Positions 25,373 to 34,708 of a stretch of 64,000 nt of DNA are shown in pieces. The DNA is from Paenibacillus profundus. GTDB taxonomy: Bacteria; Bacillota; Bacilli; Paenibacillales; Paenibacillaceae. The position numbers and the translations under genes are program-made. The notes beneath the pieces are model-generated. The model did not search any database. It worked only from the letters and a program-made list of their open reading frames with translations, and was not told the DNA's origin. The DNA lies in NCBI RefSeq assembly GCF_021369635.1, contig NZ_JAJNBZ010000004.1:186001-250000 (forward strand). Direction: 5' to 3'. Position 1 is the first letter of the stretch, and each line of letters begins with the position of its first letter.

Positions 25373-26188
25373 ATGTCGATGTTTATTAACACGAACGTAG
25401 GCGCAATCAATGCTCACCGTAACTTGGGCATGAACAACACAGCAATGGGTAAGACAATGGAAAAATTGTCTTCCGGATTCCGCATCAACCGCGCGGCAGA
25501 CGACGCAGCAGGTCTTGCTATCTCTGAAAAAATGCGTTTCCAAATTGGCGGTATGAACCAAGCAATGCGCAATGCGCAAGACGGTGTCTCCCTGATTCAA
25601 ACGGCTGAGGGTGCTTTGACAGAAGTACACTCCATGCTGCAACGTTTGAACACGTTGGCTAACCAATCCGCTACGGGTACTTATGATGATAAAGATCGTA
25701 AGAACACGCAAAAAGAAGTGGCAGCGTTGCTTAGTGAGATTGACAACATTGCAACTTCCACAAACTTCAATGGCACGAAGTTGCTGAGCGCTGCCGGCAG
25801 CGTCAAATTCCAAATCGGTGTGGATAAAGACAACGTTCTTACTGCGAAGTTGGCTGCAATGGGAACTAAAGCTTTGGGAATTAGCGGCTTAAGTATTTCA
25901 TCTCAAGCCACTGCTTCAGCTGCACTGTCGAAAATCGCTAGTGCAATTAACCTGGTTTCTACTCAACGTGCAGATTTTGGTGCGGTTCAAAACCGTCTGG
26001 AACATACGATCAACAACCTGGGTGTTACTGCTGAAAACTTGTCCGCTTCCGAGTCCCGTATCCGCAACGCTGATATGGCTAAAGAAATGACAGATTTCAC
26101 GCGCAACCAAATCTTGGTGCAAGCAGGTACGGCTATGTTGGCACAAGCGAACTCCGCGCCGCAAAGCGTACTGAAATTGTTGGGCTAA
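25373..26188 (+). CDS. hag: Flagellin, copy 3
   Basis: 271 aa. The conserved ends match copies 1 and 2, but the centre (about residues 135-195) is the most diverged, rich in Ala, Ser and Thr (GISGLSISSQATASAALSKI), and would offer more hydroxyl residues for O-glycosylation; that last point is inference. It has its own promoter, CsrA-type leader and terminator, so it can be expressed independently. It lies next to the glycosylation island. Confidence 0.97.
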   Translation: MSMFINTNVGAINAHRNLGMNNTAMGKTMEKLSSGFRINRAADDAAGLAISEKMRFQIGGMNQAMRNAQDGVSLIQTAEGALTEVHSMLQRLNTLANQSATGTYDDKDRKNTQKEVAALLSEIDNIATSTNFNGTKLLSAAGSVKFQIGVDKDNVLTAKLAAMGTKALGISGLSISSQATASAALSKIASAINLVSTQRADFGAVQNRLEHTINNLGVTAENLSASESRIRNADMAKEMTDFTRNQILVQAGTAMLAQANSAPQSVLKLLG

Positions 26189-26204
26189 TTCTTTTTTTTG
26201 CTTG

Positions 26205-26236
26205 AAAACCTCGTTTATAATAAACGAGGTTTTTTT
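26205..26236 (+). terminator. Terminator after flagellin 3
   Basis: ACCTCGTTTA (26208-26217) pairs perfectly with TAAACGAGGT (26221-26230), 3-nt loop, long T-run. Confidence 0.95.
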
Positions 26237-26338
26237 CTGTTTAAATAGAGCTAAGGAACCAATAGGGTGCCTATTTAATTATTTGGGGGAATGACCGATA
26301 TAAAGCATAGTAGTTATAAACACAAGGGTGTGATTTTT

Positions 26339-26923
26339 TTGAAGATATGTATTGATGGCGCTTGGGAAGAAAGAGAGTTTCATTCCGCAGAAGAAGTCAA
26401 TGATTTTTGGATGTCAAGAACGATGCCTATCTTACAGGCCGATCGTCTAATTTATTATGTTGAAATCGGCGAAGAGAGATATTATAACGGTTATGAATCC
26501 GTAATATTAGAGAATTATCAAAGTATTAACGAAATAAAGATAGTTACACAAACAAAAGCCGAGTGTTTTACAATTACACTTGAAGATTTGAAAGCCTATC
26601 TCCCGCGAGTTGTTAATGAAATTCCTGCAGTTGCAGAGAGATTGTACGCAGAAGAAATTGATGATTTAAAAACATTAATAACACCCATTATTGAATCCTT
26701 ACAATGGATTGTTAGCGCTTTGGAGTTCGCTTATGCGATAAGCGAAGGAATGAATGACGAATGCAGAACGAGACACTCTTTTGAACAATTGTACAGAAAC
26801 GTAGAAGCTTTTGTAGAGAAATTTCATGAACAACTAAGTTGGAGCAATTACGTTGGCGCATCTGATCTTCTTCAATACGAGCTTGTTCCGGTACTGGAAG
26901 AGTGGATTATAGACGTTGCTTAA
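26339..26923 (+). CDS. Unknown protein preceding the Maf glycosyltransferase
   Basis: About 194 aa, acidic, no membrane segment. An N-terminal beta-rich part (MKICIDGAWEEREFHSAEEV) is followed by helices (residues ~95-190). I do not recognise a family. TTG 26339 with AGGGTG 8 bases upstream is preferred to ATG 26291, which touches its own GGGGGA. It sits 13 bases before the maf-type gene with matching AT-rich composition, so a role in flagellin glycosylation or its regulation is likely but unproven. Confidence 0.7.
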   Translation: MKICIDGAWEEREFHSAEEVNDFWMSRTMPILQADRLIYYVEIGEERYYNGYESVILENYQSINEIKIVTQTKAECFTITLEDLKAYLPRVVNEIPAVAERLYAEEIDDLKTLITPIIESLQWIVSALEFAYAISEGMNDECRTRHSFEQLYRNVEAFVEKFHEQLSWSNYVGASDLLQYELVPVLEEWIIDVA

Positions 26924-26936
26924 GGAGTGAGCGATA

Positions 26937-28814
26937 TTGGATTATCTATTGTCAAATACTAAGGTTTTAAATAAATATTTCCCTCAAGTCGCTGAATTAT
27001 TGAAAGTAAACAAGGTAGATGATGCCGTATATCGTAAAATTACTTCTCGCGATGGCAGTCCCAATATTGAAATCCATAAGAATGAACGGATTGTCGCCTT
27101 ACACAGTTTATATTATCCAGACAGGGAAGCTGAAGCTTGGTTTAAGTCTATTGGTGCTAGAATAGAAGAATCTGGCCATGTATTGGTTATTGGATTAGGG
27201 CTTGGATATCATTTGCAGCATCTAGTAAAAAAATATCCGACGAAGAAATATTATATTTATGAGCCGGATATCCAACTGTTGCATTCGGCGCTATCGCTTC
27301 GTGATTTGACTGGCATATTAAATCATCCCAGCGTCATGACTTTGGCCGTGGGAGAAGAGGAACATGTATTGACGCAACTTCTTCAATCTATTTCAAGTCT
27401 AGTGACAGATAGGTTCGAAGAAGTTATTATCCCCATCTATAAGCAATTATATGGTGAAACCATTAACAAGCTTCATACCATATCGAAGCAAATCTTATTA
27501 CAGTATCGTGCCAACTATATAACACAATATTATTTTGAAAAGGCCTGGTTTCAAAATATTATTTACAATATTGATAAAGTGTTAACATCTAAATCGATAG
27601 CTTCACTTGAAAAAGCTTGCGGCGATTTACCTGCCATTATTGTTGGTTCGGGTCCTTCATTAAAAGATGATATTGAATACATAAGGCGAATCGGCTCCAA
27701 GGTTTTAATCATAGCAGCAGGGTCAAGTGTGCAAGCTCTACTGCATCATAATATTGAACCTCACCTTGTCATTTCAATGGATGGAGGAGAACCCAACTTA
27801 AAGGTATTTCAAAATGTAGATACAACCCATATCCCGTTGTTATTCGCAACGACGATTCATCATGGAATAGTTGAGCAAAACCATAAATGGAGATTATCTA
27901 CAAGATTAAACCTTGAAGAAATAACTCCATATTTATTCTCAAACAGCGAAGGAGAACCTTCTTTTATTTCAACCGGATCAGTAACAGGAACTTGCATTCA
28001 ATTCGCAGCTTTCATAGGCTGTAAGAAGATTTATTTGGCGGGTCAAGATTTGTCTTATCCTAATGATGAATATTATTCGGAAGGCATTAAACATATTACC
28101 GAGGAAGCAAAGAAGAATACGATTGAAGCCGCCGCTGAATGGATAGAAAATGTTCATGGCGGGAAGAACCGTACGACAGATAAAATGCTGATAACTTTAA
28201 GAGATTTAGAGATATTAATGTCAATATATACGGATATTGAGTTTATTAATACATCGAGCAAGGGAGCAGCTATTAAGCACACAGTTTTCAGACCAATGAA
28301 AGAATGCGAAGAGGATTTATTGATTTTATCTGATCGAGAGAAAGATTGGTTTAAACAACTTATTGATGAAATTCCTGCTTATAGTGAACAAATGATTAGC
28401 AAAGTTGGAGCAAAATTGAAAAGTGAGCTGCAGGCACTAAATGTGTTAAATAAAAAGACAAGCAGTATCATCAAACTAATCTCCGAACTTGAACATTTAA
28501 ACCCCAATCAAAAAGAAAAGTGCAGTAAATTATTAATGAAAGTAAATAAACAATGGGGCCAAGTGACTGGCAGCGGCAGTTTTAAGTCATATATCTCATT
28601 TGCATTGGAAACTCCTTTATCTCAATATATGCGTTATGTGCCCGACATTGTTAATGAAACAAATGAATATAAAAAGTCTAAATTAATTGTCGAGCATTTG
28701 GGGAAATTCACTGCAAGTATTTCGGAATTTATTCCGTTTGCAGAGGAATGCATAGAAGAAGGGCTTAGTCGTGTAGATAAGATTGCGAATGGAGCAGAGA
28801 CATCGTATGCATAA
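26937..28814 (+). CDS. maf: Motility accessory factor (Maf/DUF115), flagellin nonulosonate transferase
   Basis: A 625-aa member of the Maf/MptE-like (DUF115) family, which attaches pseudaminic or legionaminic acid to flagellin Ser/Thr. Landmarks are the MAF_flag10 core with VIGLGLGYHLQHLV near residue 78, AIIVGSGPSLKDDI near 234, ISMDGGEPN near 279, and STGSVTGTCIQFAAFIGCKKIYLAGQDLSY near 345-375. TTG start at 26937 with AAGGAGTG at 26922-26929. It overlaps the pseB-type gene by 8 bases. The sugar donor should come from the ten kilobases that follow. Confidence 0.9.
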   Translation: MDYLLSNTKVLNKYFPQVAELLKVNKVDDAVYRKITSRDGSPNIEIHKNERIVALHSLYYPDREAEAWFKSIGARIEESGHVLVIGLGLGYHLQHLVKKYPTKKYYIYEPDIQLLHSALSLRDLTGILNHPSVMTLAVGEEEHVLTQLLQSISSLVTDRFEEVIIPIYKQLYGETINKLHTISKQILLQYRANYITQYYFEKAWFQNIIYNIDKVLTSKSIASLEKACGDLPAIIVGSGPSLKDDIEYIRRIGSKVLIIAAGSSVQALLHHNIEPHLVISMDGGEPNLKVFQNVDTTHIPLLFATTIHHGIVEQNHKWRLSTRLNLEEITPYLFSNSEGEPSFISTGSVTGTCIQFAAFIGCKKIYLAGQDLSYPNDEYYSEGIKHITEEAKKNTIEAAAEWIENVHGGKNRTTDKMLITLRDLEILMSIYTDIEFINTSSKGAAIKHTVFRPMKECEEDLLILSDREKDWFKQLIDEIPAYSEQMISKVGAKLKSELQALNVLNKKTSSIIKLISELEHLNPNQKEKCSKLLMKVNKQWGQVTGSGSFKSYISFALETPLSQYMRYVPDIVNETNEYKKSKLIVEHLGKFTASISEFIPFAEECIEEGLSRVDKIANGAETSYA

Positions 28815-29838
28815 TTTTTTTTGCGGCAAAAAAATCTTGATTATCGGCGGAACGGGAACTATAGGCACAGGTCTATTAAACCATCTGTTATCCTGCAATC
28901 CGGCTGTAATTCGAATTTTTAGCAGAGATGAGTATAAACAATTCAAATTACAACAGCAATATAGAGAATATAGTAATATTCGTTATCTTATCGGAGATGT
29001 AAGGGATTATCAACGTGTCATTCGAGCCATGGAAGACATCGACTATGTATTTCATGTGGCAGCTATGAAGCATGTTCCTTCATGTGAATATAATCCTTTT
29101 GAGGCTGTACAAACCAATATAATTGGTACACAAAATGTTATCCAAGCTTCATTGGAATGTGGTGTTTCAAAGGTGATTTTTACAAGTACAGATAAAGCAA
29201 TAGCTCCTACAAATACATATGGAGCATCGAAGTTAATGGCGGAGAGACTTATTTCGGCTGCCCAATACCAAGCCGGTACGAAAAAAACAGTGTTCGCTGC
29301 TGTCCGTTTTGGAAATGTAATGGGCTCCAGAGGTTCCGTCATACCTTTGTTCAAGCAGCAAATTGCCGAGAGTCGCAAAATTACCGTCACATGTAAAGAA
29401 ATGACCCGCTTTATGATGACAAAAAAACAGGCAACGCAATTAACAATGAAGGCGATGATGTTAGCGAACGGCGGCGAAGTGTTTGTTCTCAAAATGCCGG
29501 TTGTCTGCCTTCAGGATCTTGCTGAGTATATAATTAGGCATGAGGCTAATAAATTAAGCATTTCTTCTAAGTTAATCGTAATAGCGGAGATCGGTCTACG
29601 CCCCGGGGAAAAAATGTACGAAGAACTTATGACAGTGGAAGAGGCAAAGCATGCTCTGGAAACGGAAGATATGTTCATTATTCCTAATGCATTCATGAAG
29701 TCACATCAATATGCAGGAGCAAGACCGGCTCAAATTCGAAGTTATAGTTCAGGTGATGTTGAGCCTGTCAATACTGAAGAACTGGAACAGTTATTATTCC
29801 AAGGCGAAACGGTTGAAGAGTTATTGAAAGCTTATTAA
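28807..29838 (+). CDS. pseB: UDP-GlcNAc 4,6-dehydratase, PseB type
   Basis: A 343-aa short-chain dehydrogenase that would start pseudaminic-acid synthesis by oxidising UDP-GlcNAc at C4 and dehydrating C5/C6. NAD-binding GGTGTIGTGLL near residue 15, TSTDKA near 128 and the catalytic pair in NTYGASKLMAE near 138 are present. It is soluble, without the membrane domain of PglF/CapD proteins. ATG 28807 overlaps the end of maf; GGAG lies 12 bases upstream, a slightly long spacing. Sequence alone does not fully exclude a retaining (Leg-type) enzyme, but the PseC-type partner supports Pse. Confidence 0.82.
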   Translation: MHNFFCGKKILIIGGTGTIGTGLLNHLLSCNPAVIRIFSRDEYKQFKLQQQYREYSNIRYLIGDVRDYQRVIRAMEDIDYVFHVAAMKHVPSCEYNPFEAVQTNIIGTQNVIQASLECGVSKVIFTSTDKAIAPTNTYGASKLMAERLISAAQYQAGTKKTVFAAVRFGNVMGSRGSVIPLFKQQIAESRKITVTCKEMTRFMMTKKQATQLTMKAMMLANGGEVFVLKMPVVCLQDLAEYIIRHEANKLSISSKLIVIAEIGLRPGEKMYEELMTVEEAKHALETEDMFIIPNAFMKSHQYAGARPAQIRSYSSGDVEPVNTEELEQLLFQGETVEELLKAY

Positions 29839-29875
29839 CGGTATAGAGGAAAGTCAAAAAGGTGGTGCGTGCTTT

Positions 29876-30601
29876 GTGAAAATCGTAACCATTATACAAG
29901 CAAGAATGGGCTCAACTAGACTGCCTGGTAAGGTTTTGCTGACATTAGGGGAGACGATAGTTCTAGACTATGTTGTAAGCCGATGCAAGCAAATAAAGGG
30001 CGTCAATGAAGTCATAGTGGCCACATCAACGGAAAAAGCAGATGATGAAATTGAGCAGTGGTGTAATGAACATCAGATTCTTTGCTCACGCGGCTCACAA
30101 GACGATGTTTTATCAAGATATTACAAATGTGCTAAAGAACAGGAAGTTGATTATGTTTTTAGAGTTACATCCGATTGTCCGTTTGTAGATTATGAAATGG
30201 CGACAGATATAGTAAATTACATGCAACAGGATCAGTATGACATCATAAAAGTTGAAGGTGACTTACCAAGAGGTTTGGTTGCTGAACTATTTTCATTTGA
30301 GACGTTAGAATATATGAATAAACATGGTCTGGAAGAACGTCACCGGGAGCATGTAACTTATTATGCATATGAGTATCCTGAATATTTTAGAATAGGACAT
30401 TTTCAAGCTGATATAAGGTTACAGCATCCACATTTAAGAGTGACTCTAGACACGAGCGAAGATTATGATTTATGCACATCAATAGCAAATCAATTTAAAG
30501 ATGATTTGCTTGTATCTTCACAAGATGTCATAACATTTTTACTGAATCATCCTGAAGTTGCCTCTATTAATGCGCATATCGAACAAAAACAAGTAATTTA
30601 A
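29876..30601 (+). CDS. pseF: Cytidylyltransferase of the SpsF/PseF type
   Basis: A 241-aa nucleotidyltransferase (MKIVTIIQARMGSTRLPGKVLL at the start, of which QARMGSTRLPGK is the CTP-binding loop; VTSDCPFVD near residue 97 for metal binding). It should activate the nonulosonic acid to its CMP form for the Maf transferase. SpsF of the B. subtilis spore coat belongs to the same family, so the symbol is by pathway context. GTG 29876 with AAGGTGG upstream. Confidence 0.75.
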   Translation: MKIVTIIQARMGSTRLPGKVLLTLGETIVLDYVVSRCKQIKGVNEVIVATSTEKADDEIEQWCNEHQILCSRGSQDDVLSRYYKCAKEQEVDYVFRVTSDCPFVDYEMATDIVNYMQQDQYDIIKVEGDLPRGLVAELFSFETLEYMNKHGLEERHREHVTYYAYEYPEYFRIGHFQADIRLQHPHLRVTLDTSEDYDLCTSIANQFKDDLLVSSQDVITFLLNHPEVASINAHIEQKQVI

Positions 30602-30620
30602 GTAGGGAAGGGAACTAATA

Positions 30621-31568
30621 ATGAAAATCTTAGTAACGGGCGGAGCAGGTTTTATCGGTAGGTGGGTTACCAAGCGGCTTTTAGAGGACGGGCACTACGT
30701 TTGGGTGTTGGATGACTTATCTAATGGTAGAGAAAGCAATTTAGATGATTTTCGAAGCAATACTTGTTTTATGGGTTTTATTAAAGGCTCAATAATGGAT
30801 GAACAGCTATTAAGCGAACTATTTGAACAACACATTTTTGATATATGTTACCATTTAGGGGCGTCTATAAATGTCCAAGATTCGATAGATGATCCAAGAA
30901 CGACCTTCAATAACGATATGGTGGGCACATTTTATGTGTTGGAGCAATGCAGAAAATATAAAACTAAAATTCTATTCATGAGTACATGTATGGTATATGA
31001 TGCCTGTGCGGATGATAGTGGAATAACAGAACAACATCCTATAAAACCAGCTTCTCCATACGCGGGCTCTAAAATTTCGGCAGAAAACATGGTTCTATCT
31101 TATTACTATACATATGGTCTACCTGCCGTTGTTGTAAGGCCTTTTAATACGTATGGTCCGTTCCAAAAGACGGGTGGTGAAGGCGGTGTTGTAGCAATCT
31201 TTATCAAAAACAAGCTTGAAGGCAAGGACTTAAGTATATATGGCCCAGGCACACAAACCCGAGATTTATTGTACGTTGAAGATTGTGCACGCTTCGTAGC
31301 AGAAGCAGGATATAGTAGACGGGTTAATGGACATATCATTAATGCGGGGCTTGGTCGTGATATTGCAATAAATAACTTAGCATTGCTCATTGTTGGTGAT
31401 GCAACACGAATTAATCATGTGCCGCATATCCATCCGCAAAGTGAGATACAAAAATTGTTGTGTAATAACAAAAAAGCAGATGAATTACTCAGTTGGAAAC
31501 CTCTAGTAACGTTAGAAGAGGGAATTCGTCGAACAGAGGAATGGATTAAACACTCAGGAATGATTTAA
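30621..31568 (+). CDS. Extended SDR, NDP-sugar epimerase/dehydratase
   Basis: A 315-aa NAD(P)-dependent sugar-nucleotide enzyme. GGAGFIG glycine motif at residues 7-13, STCMVYD near 123, catalytic Tyr/Lys in SPYAGSK near 146-152, and RPFNTYGP near 171. It is a second SDR beside the PseB-type gene. A plain pseudaminate route does not need it, so it may make a variant sugar or a separate decoration. B. thuringiensis uses two SDRs (Pen and Pal) at the first step, which is one possible parallel. The substrate is not predictable from sequence. Confidence 0.8.
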   Translation: MKILVTGGAGFIGRWVTKRLLEDGHYVWVLDDLSNGRESNLDDFRSNTCFMGFIKGSIMDEQLLSELFEQHIFDICYHLGASINVQDSIDDPRTTFNNDMVGTFYVLEQCRKYKTKILFMSTCMVYDACADDSGITEQHPIKPASPYAGSKISAENMVLSYYYTYGLPAVVVRPFNTYGPFQKTGGEGGVVAIFIKNKLEGKDLSIYGPGTQTRDLLYVEDCARFVAEAGYSRRVNGHIINAGLGRDIAINNLALLIVGDATRINHVPHIHPQSEIQKLLCNNKKADELLSWKPLVTLEEGIRRTEEWIKHSGMI

Positions 31569-31594
31569 ACAAGCTGTTACAGGAGATGAACATC

Positions 31595-32797
31595 GTGAAC
31601 TCAAAGACACTTCTGAATAATCCAATTCGAAATAATATGTTGCCATATGGACAACAGTGGTTGGATGAAGAAGATATCCAAGCAGTTATAGACGTTCTAA
31701 AGAGTGACTTTATTACACAAGGTCCTAAAATATTTGAATTTGAACAGTCCATCGCAAATAAAGTAAATGCAAAGTACGCGGTAGCATTTTCTAATGGCAC
31801 AGCAGCTTTACATGGAGCTTGCTATGCTGCCGGAGTTACTGAAGGTGATGAAGTTATAACGACTCCAATAACCTTTGCAGCGAGTAGCAACTGTGTGCTA
31901 TATCAAGGGGGAACCCCCATTTTTTCAGATATTAATTTAACCACATATAACTTGGATCCTGATGTGATGGAGAGTAAGATTACCACACGAACAAAGGCTA
32001 TTATTGCTGTAGATTTCGCTGGCCAACCCGCTGAAATGGAGCGATTTAAAGAAATTGCTGAGAAATATAACCTTATCTTGATACAAGATGCAGCACATTC
32101 TCTTGGGGCCACATATAGGGGAATGAAAGTTGGTTCAATGGCCGATATGACAATGTTCAGCTTTCATCCTGTAAAAGCAATAACAACCGGTGAGGGTGGA
32201 GTTATTGTTACTGATTCTGAAAAATATTATCAAAGACTATTATTATTTCGTAGTCACGGAATAACAAAGAATCCTGAATTATTAGAAGGAAACCAAGGTT
32301 CTTGGTACTATGAGATGCATGATCTTGGCTATAACTACAGAATGACTGATATGCAAGCAGCTCTGGGGATATCCCAATTACAACGGTTAGATCAATTTTT
32401 GGCTAGAAGAAGAGAAATAGCAGACAAATATACAGAAGCCTTTGCCGGACTAAAAGGTCTTATAACACCACATCAAACATCTCATTCCGAATCTGCATGG
32501 CACTTGTATGTTACTCGGTGGTTATCTGGAAGTTTTAAAGTTGATAGACGCACTTTATTTGATGCATTGAGAAACGAAGGGATTGGAGTACAAGTTCATT
32601 ATATCCCCGTGTATCAACATCCATATTATGAAAAATTAGGGTACACCTCACTATGTGAAAAGGCTGAGGAATTTTATAGCACTGCAATTTCGCTTCCAAT
32701 ATACCCTAAGATGAATGAGGTTGATGTTTCTGATGTTATTCAAGCTGTAAAAAAAGTCTACAATCAATTTACAAATCACCCATCAAGACATGAATGA
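31595..32797 (+). CDS. pseC: Sugar aminotransferase PseC (DegT/DnrJ/EryC1 family)
   Basis: A 400-aa PLP enzyme that would aminate the 4-keto sugar made by PseB. The N-terminus (MLPYGQQWLDEEDIQAVIDV, LKSDFITQGP) is characteristic of PseC. The PLP-binding Lys is in FSFHPVKAITTGEGG near residue 190, preceded by QDAAHSLGA. GTG 31595 is preferred because AGGAG at 31581-31585 is 9 bases upstream; the ATG at 31586 abuts that site. Next in the pathway should be an N-acetyltransferase (PseH), but an ATP-grasp gene follows instead. Confidence 0.88.
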   Translation: MNSKTLLNNPIRNNMLPYGQQWLDEEDIQAVIDVLKSDFITQGPKIFEFEQSIANKVNAKYAVAFSNGTAALHGACYAAGVTEGDEVITTPITFAASSNCVLYQGGTPIFSDINLTTYNLDPDVMESKITTRTKAIIAVDFAGQPAEMERFKEIAEKYNLILIQDAAHSLGATYRGMKVGSMADMTMFSFHPVKAITTGEGGVIVTDSEKYYQRLLLFRSHGITKNPELLEGNQGSWYYEMHDLGYNYRMTDMQAALGISQLQRLDQFLARRREIADKYTEAFAGLKGLITPHQTSHSESAWHLYVTRWLSGSFKVDRRTLFDALRNEGIGVQVHYIPVYQHPYYEKLGYTSLCEKAEEFYSTAISLPIYPKMNEVDVSDVIQAVKKVYNQFTNHPSRHE

Positions 32798-32841
32798 TGA
32801 TGTAGGTTACTAAATATATTAAGGTTAGTGGGAGGGGAAGA

Positions 32842-34014
32842 ATGAAAGTTCTTGCGATTGGTGCTGGGAGAGAACAAGCCTATGTTATTCAACAGGCTAA
32901 GGATATGGGGTTACATGTAATAGCAGTTGATGGAAACAAGGATAGTCCCGGTTTTATCTATGCAGATAAAAGTTACGTTGTGGACATTAGGAATGAAACC
33001 GAAGTCATTAAAATTGCCGAAAAAGAAAAAGTTGGAGCAGTTCTTCCTACTCCAATTGGTCGGTATTTAACAACTGTAGGGGCGGTAAATGATTATTTGG
33101 GATTAAAAGGGATCGGTAAAATGGCAGCTATTAGCTGCACAGATAAAATGAAGACTCATGAGGTTCTTGCAGAACATGGAATTTATGCGGCTAAACAGTT
33201 TTATGCCAGTGCAGAAACATCAGTAGAGAACATACTAGAAGGTATTGATTATCCCCTTATAATCAAACCGAGATATGGAGCAGGAAGTAAAGGAGTAAGG
33301 GTTGTCCGGAATAACGAGGAATTGCTCTCACATTATGCGGAGGGCATTTTGATAGAAGAACTAATGACAGGAAAAGAATATGGTTTGGATGGAATTATTA
33401 GAGATGGGGTATTCCATATTATACTGGTTAGAGAAAAGGTATTGACGGATTTTCCCTATCGACAAGAAATAGGATATATAGCTCCTGCTCCTATTTCTAA
33501 TGAGCTATTAAAAAAAATAAAAAGTAGTGCCCAGAAAGTTTGTAATGCAGTCGGATTGACAGACTGTTTGTTTAATGCAGATATAATCATTGAAAATGAT
33601 GTCATTAAATGGATTGAATTTTCAGGAAGGCCAGCTGGTCTTCATATTAGTCAATTTATGGTTCCATACGTGACAAGTAAAAATTATATCGATGAGCAAA
33701 TTAAGTATTTAGTAGATAACAATAATGAATTAATAATCAATTCATTTGAAGATTATAAAAAAATGTATTTGGGATTTTTTTCTTTTTCGCAAATCGGTCA
33801 TGTGACATTTGTACCACGGAAGGAAGATATATTAAAAAACAATTATGTCCTAGACTATCAATGTTCAATAATAGTGGGGGATTTTCTAAATGAGATCAAG
33901 GACGGAAGTGAATTGATAAATAGAGGATATTTTGCTACAACGGGGCGAAGTATTAATGAAATGTTTGATACGGCCCAATCGTTAATTAATCAATTTTCTA
34001 TCAAAAAAGGGTGA
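32842..34014 (+). CDS. ATP-grasp carboxylate ligase of the glycosylation island
   Basis: A 390-aa ATP-grasp protein with the PurK/biotin-carboxylase-like layout: N-terminal Rossmann part (MKVLAIGAGREQAYVI), nucleotide-binding PLIIKPRYGAGSKGVRVV near residues 138-155, IEELMTGKEYGLDG near 171, and metal-binding NADII...WIEFSGRPAG near 250-270. Enzymes of this kind join a carboxylate to an amine at the cost of ATP. It lies between pseC and pseI genes, exactly where a PseH acetyltransferase would be needed, so it may acylate the 4-amino group with something other than acetate. The fold assignment is firm; the role is inference. Confidence 0.8.
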   Translation: MKVLAIGAGREQAYVIQQAKDMGLHVIAVDGNKDSPGFIYADKSYVVDIRNETEVIKIAEKEKVGAVLPTPIGRYLTTVGAVNDYLGLKGIGKMAAISCTDKMKTHEVLAEHGIYAAKQFYASAETSVENILEGIDYPLIIKPRYGAGSKGVRVVRNNEELLSHYAEGILIEELMTGKEYGLDGIIRDGVFHIILVREKVLTDFPYRQEIGYIAPAPISNELLKKIKSSAQKVCNAVGLTDCLFNADIIIENDVIKWIEFSGRPAGLHISQFMVPYVTSKNYIDEQIKYLVDNNNELIINSFEDYKKMYLGFFSFSQIGHVTFVPRKEDILKNNYVLDYQCSIIVGDFLNEIKDGSELINRGYFATTGRSINEMFDTAQSLINQFSIKKG

Positions 34015-34020
34015 CGACTA

Positions 34021-34698
34021 TTGAATGAAAATAATAATTTGAATTTGGAAAGCTGGAGTCAAGAAATAAAGAGAAATGTTATGCTATATCCAAGCGAAAG
34101 AGTAGTGGCGTTTTTAGCAAAAAATTTCAACAATTATGAAGAAAATAAACAAAAAAACGCTCTAGATGTTGGTTTTGGATCAGGACGGCACCTCAAAACA
34201 TTGTTAGAGTATGGCTTTCGTACTTATGGGATAGATTATAGTCGTGAATGCGTTGAAATAGCAATGCGTAATCTGCCTAATTTCCCTAACTTAATTGAGT
34301 TGATCAACTCAGAATGTTCTGAGTATGTATTTGATGCCAAGATGGATACTATCATATGCTATGGAGTTTGTTTTTATAAAGTTAAAACAGGTATACTTGA
34401 AGATTTAAAGCAAATGTATAATGTTCTGAATTCAAAAGGAAAAATGCTAATCAATTTTAGAAATAAAGAAAGTTGGTTTTATGGACTGGGGCAAGAAATT
34501 GAAAAGGACTCGTTTTTACTAGATGAAAGAGCAGGAGCATATCAAAACATCCTTTATACATTTATAGATTTGGAAGATGCTCAACAAATGCTTGAGGAAG
34601 CCGGGTTTGTTATTGAGAATATAGAACGAGAAGATTACTATAAGAACAATCTTAAAGAGAAAAATAGTTGGTGGATTTTCACGGTAAGAAAAGACTGA
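34021..34698 (+). CDS. Class I SAM-dependent methyltransferase
   Basis: A 225-aa methyltransferase. Motif I is ALDVGFGSGRHLKTLLEYG near residues 47-65, followed by GIDYSRECVEIA and a methyltransferase-like LKQMYNVLNSKGKMLINFR near 137. It sits 7 bases after the ATP-grasp gene and 10 before pseI, in a tight operon. O- or N-methylation of the flagellar sugar or its acyl group is likely from context. TTG start at 34021 behind AAAGGGTGA; AT-rich like its neighbours. Confidence 0.8.
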   Translation: MNENNNLNLESWSQEIKRNVMLYPSERVVAFLAKNFNNYEENKQKNALDVGFGSGRHLKTLLEYGFRTYGIDYSRECVEIAMRNLPNFPNLIELINSECSEYVFDAKMDTIICYGVCFYKVKTGILEDLKQMYNVLNSKGKMLINFRNKESWFYGLGQEIEKDSFLLDERAGAYQNILYTFIDLEDAQQMLEEAGFVIENIEREDYYKNNLKEKNSWWIFTVRKD

Positions 34699-34708
34699 GG
34701 TGAAACAA

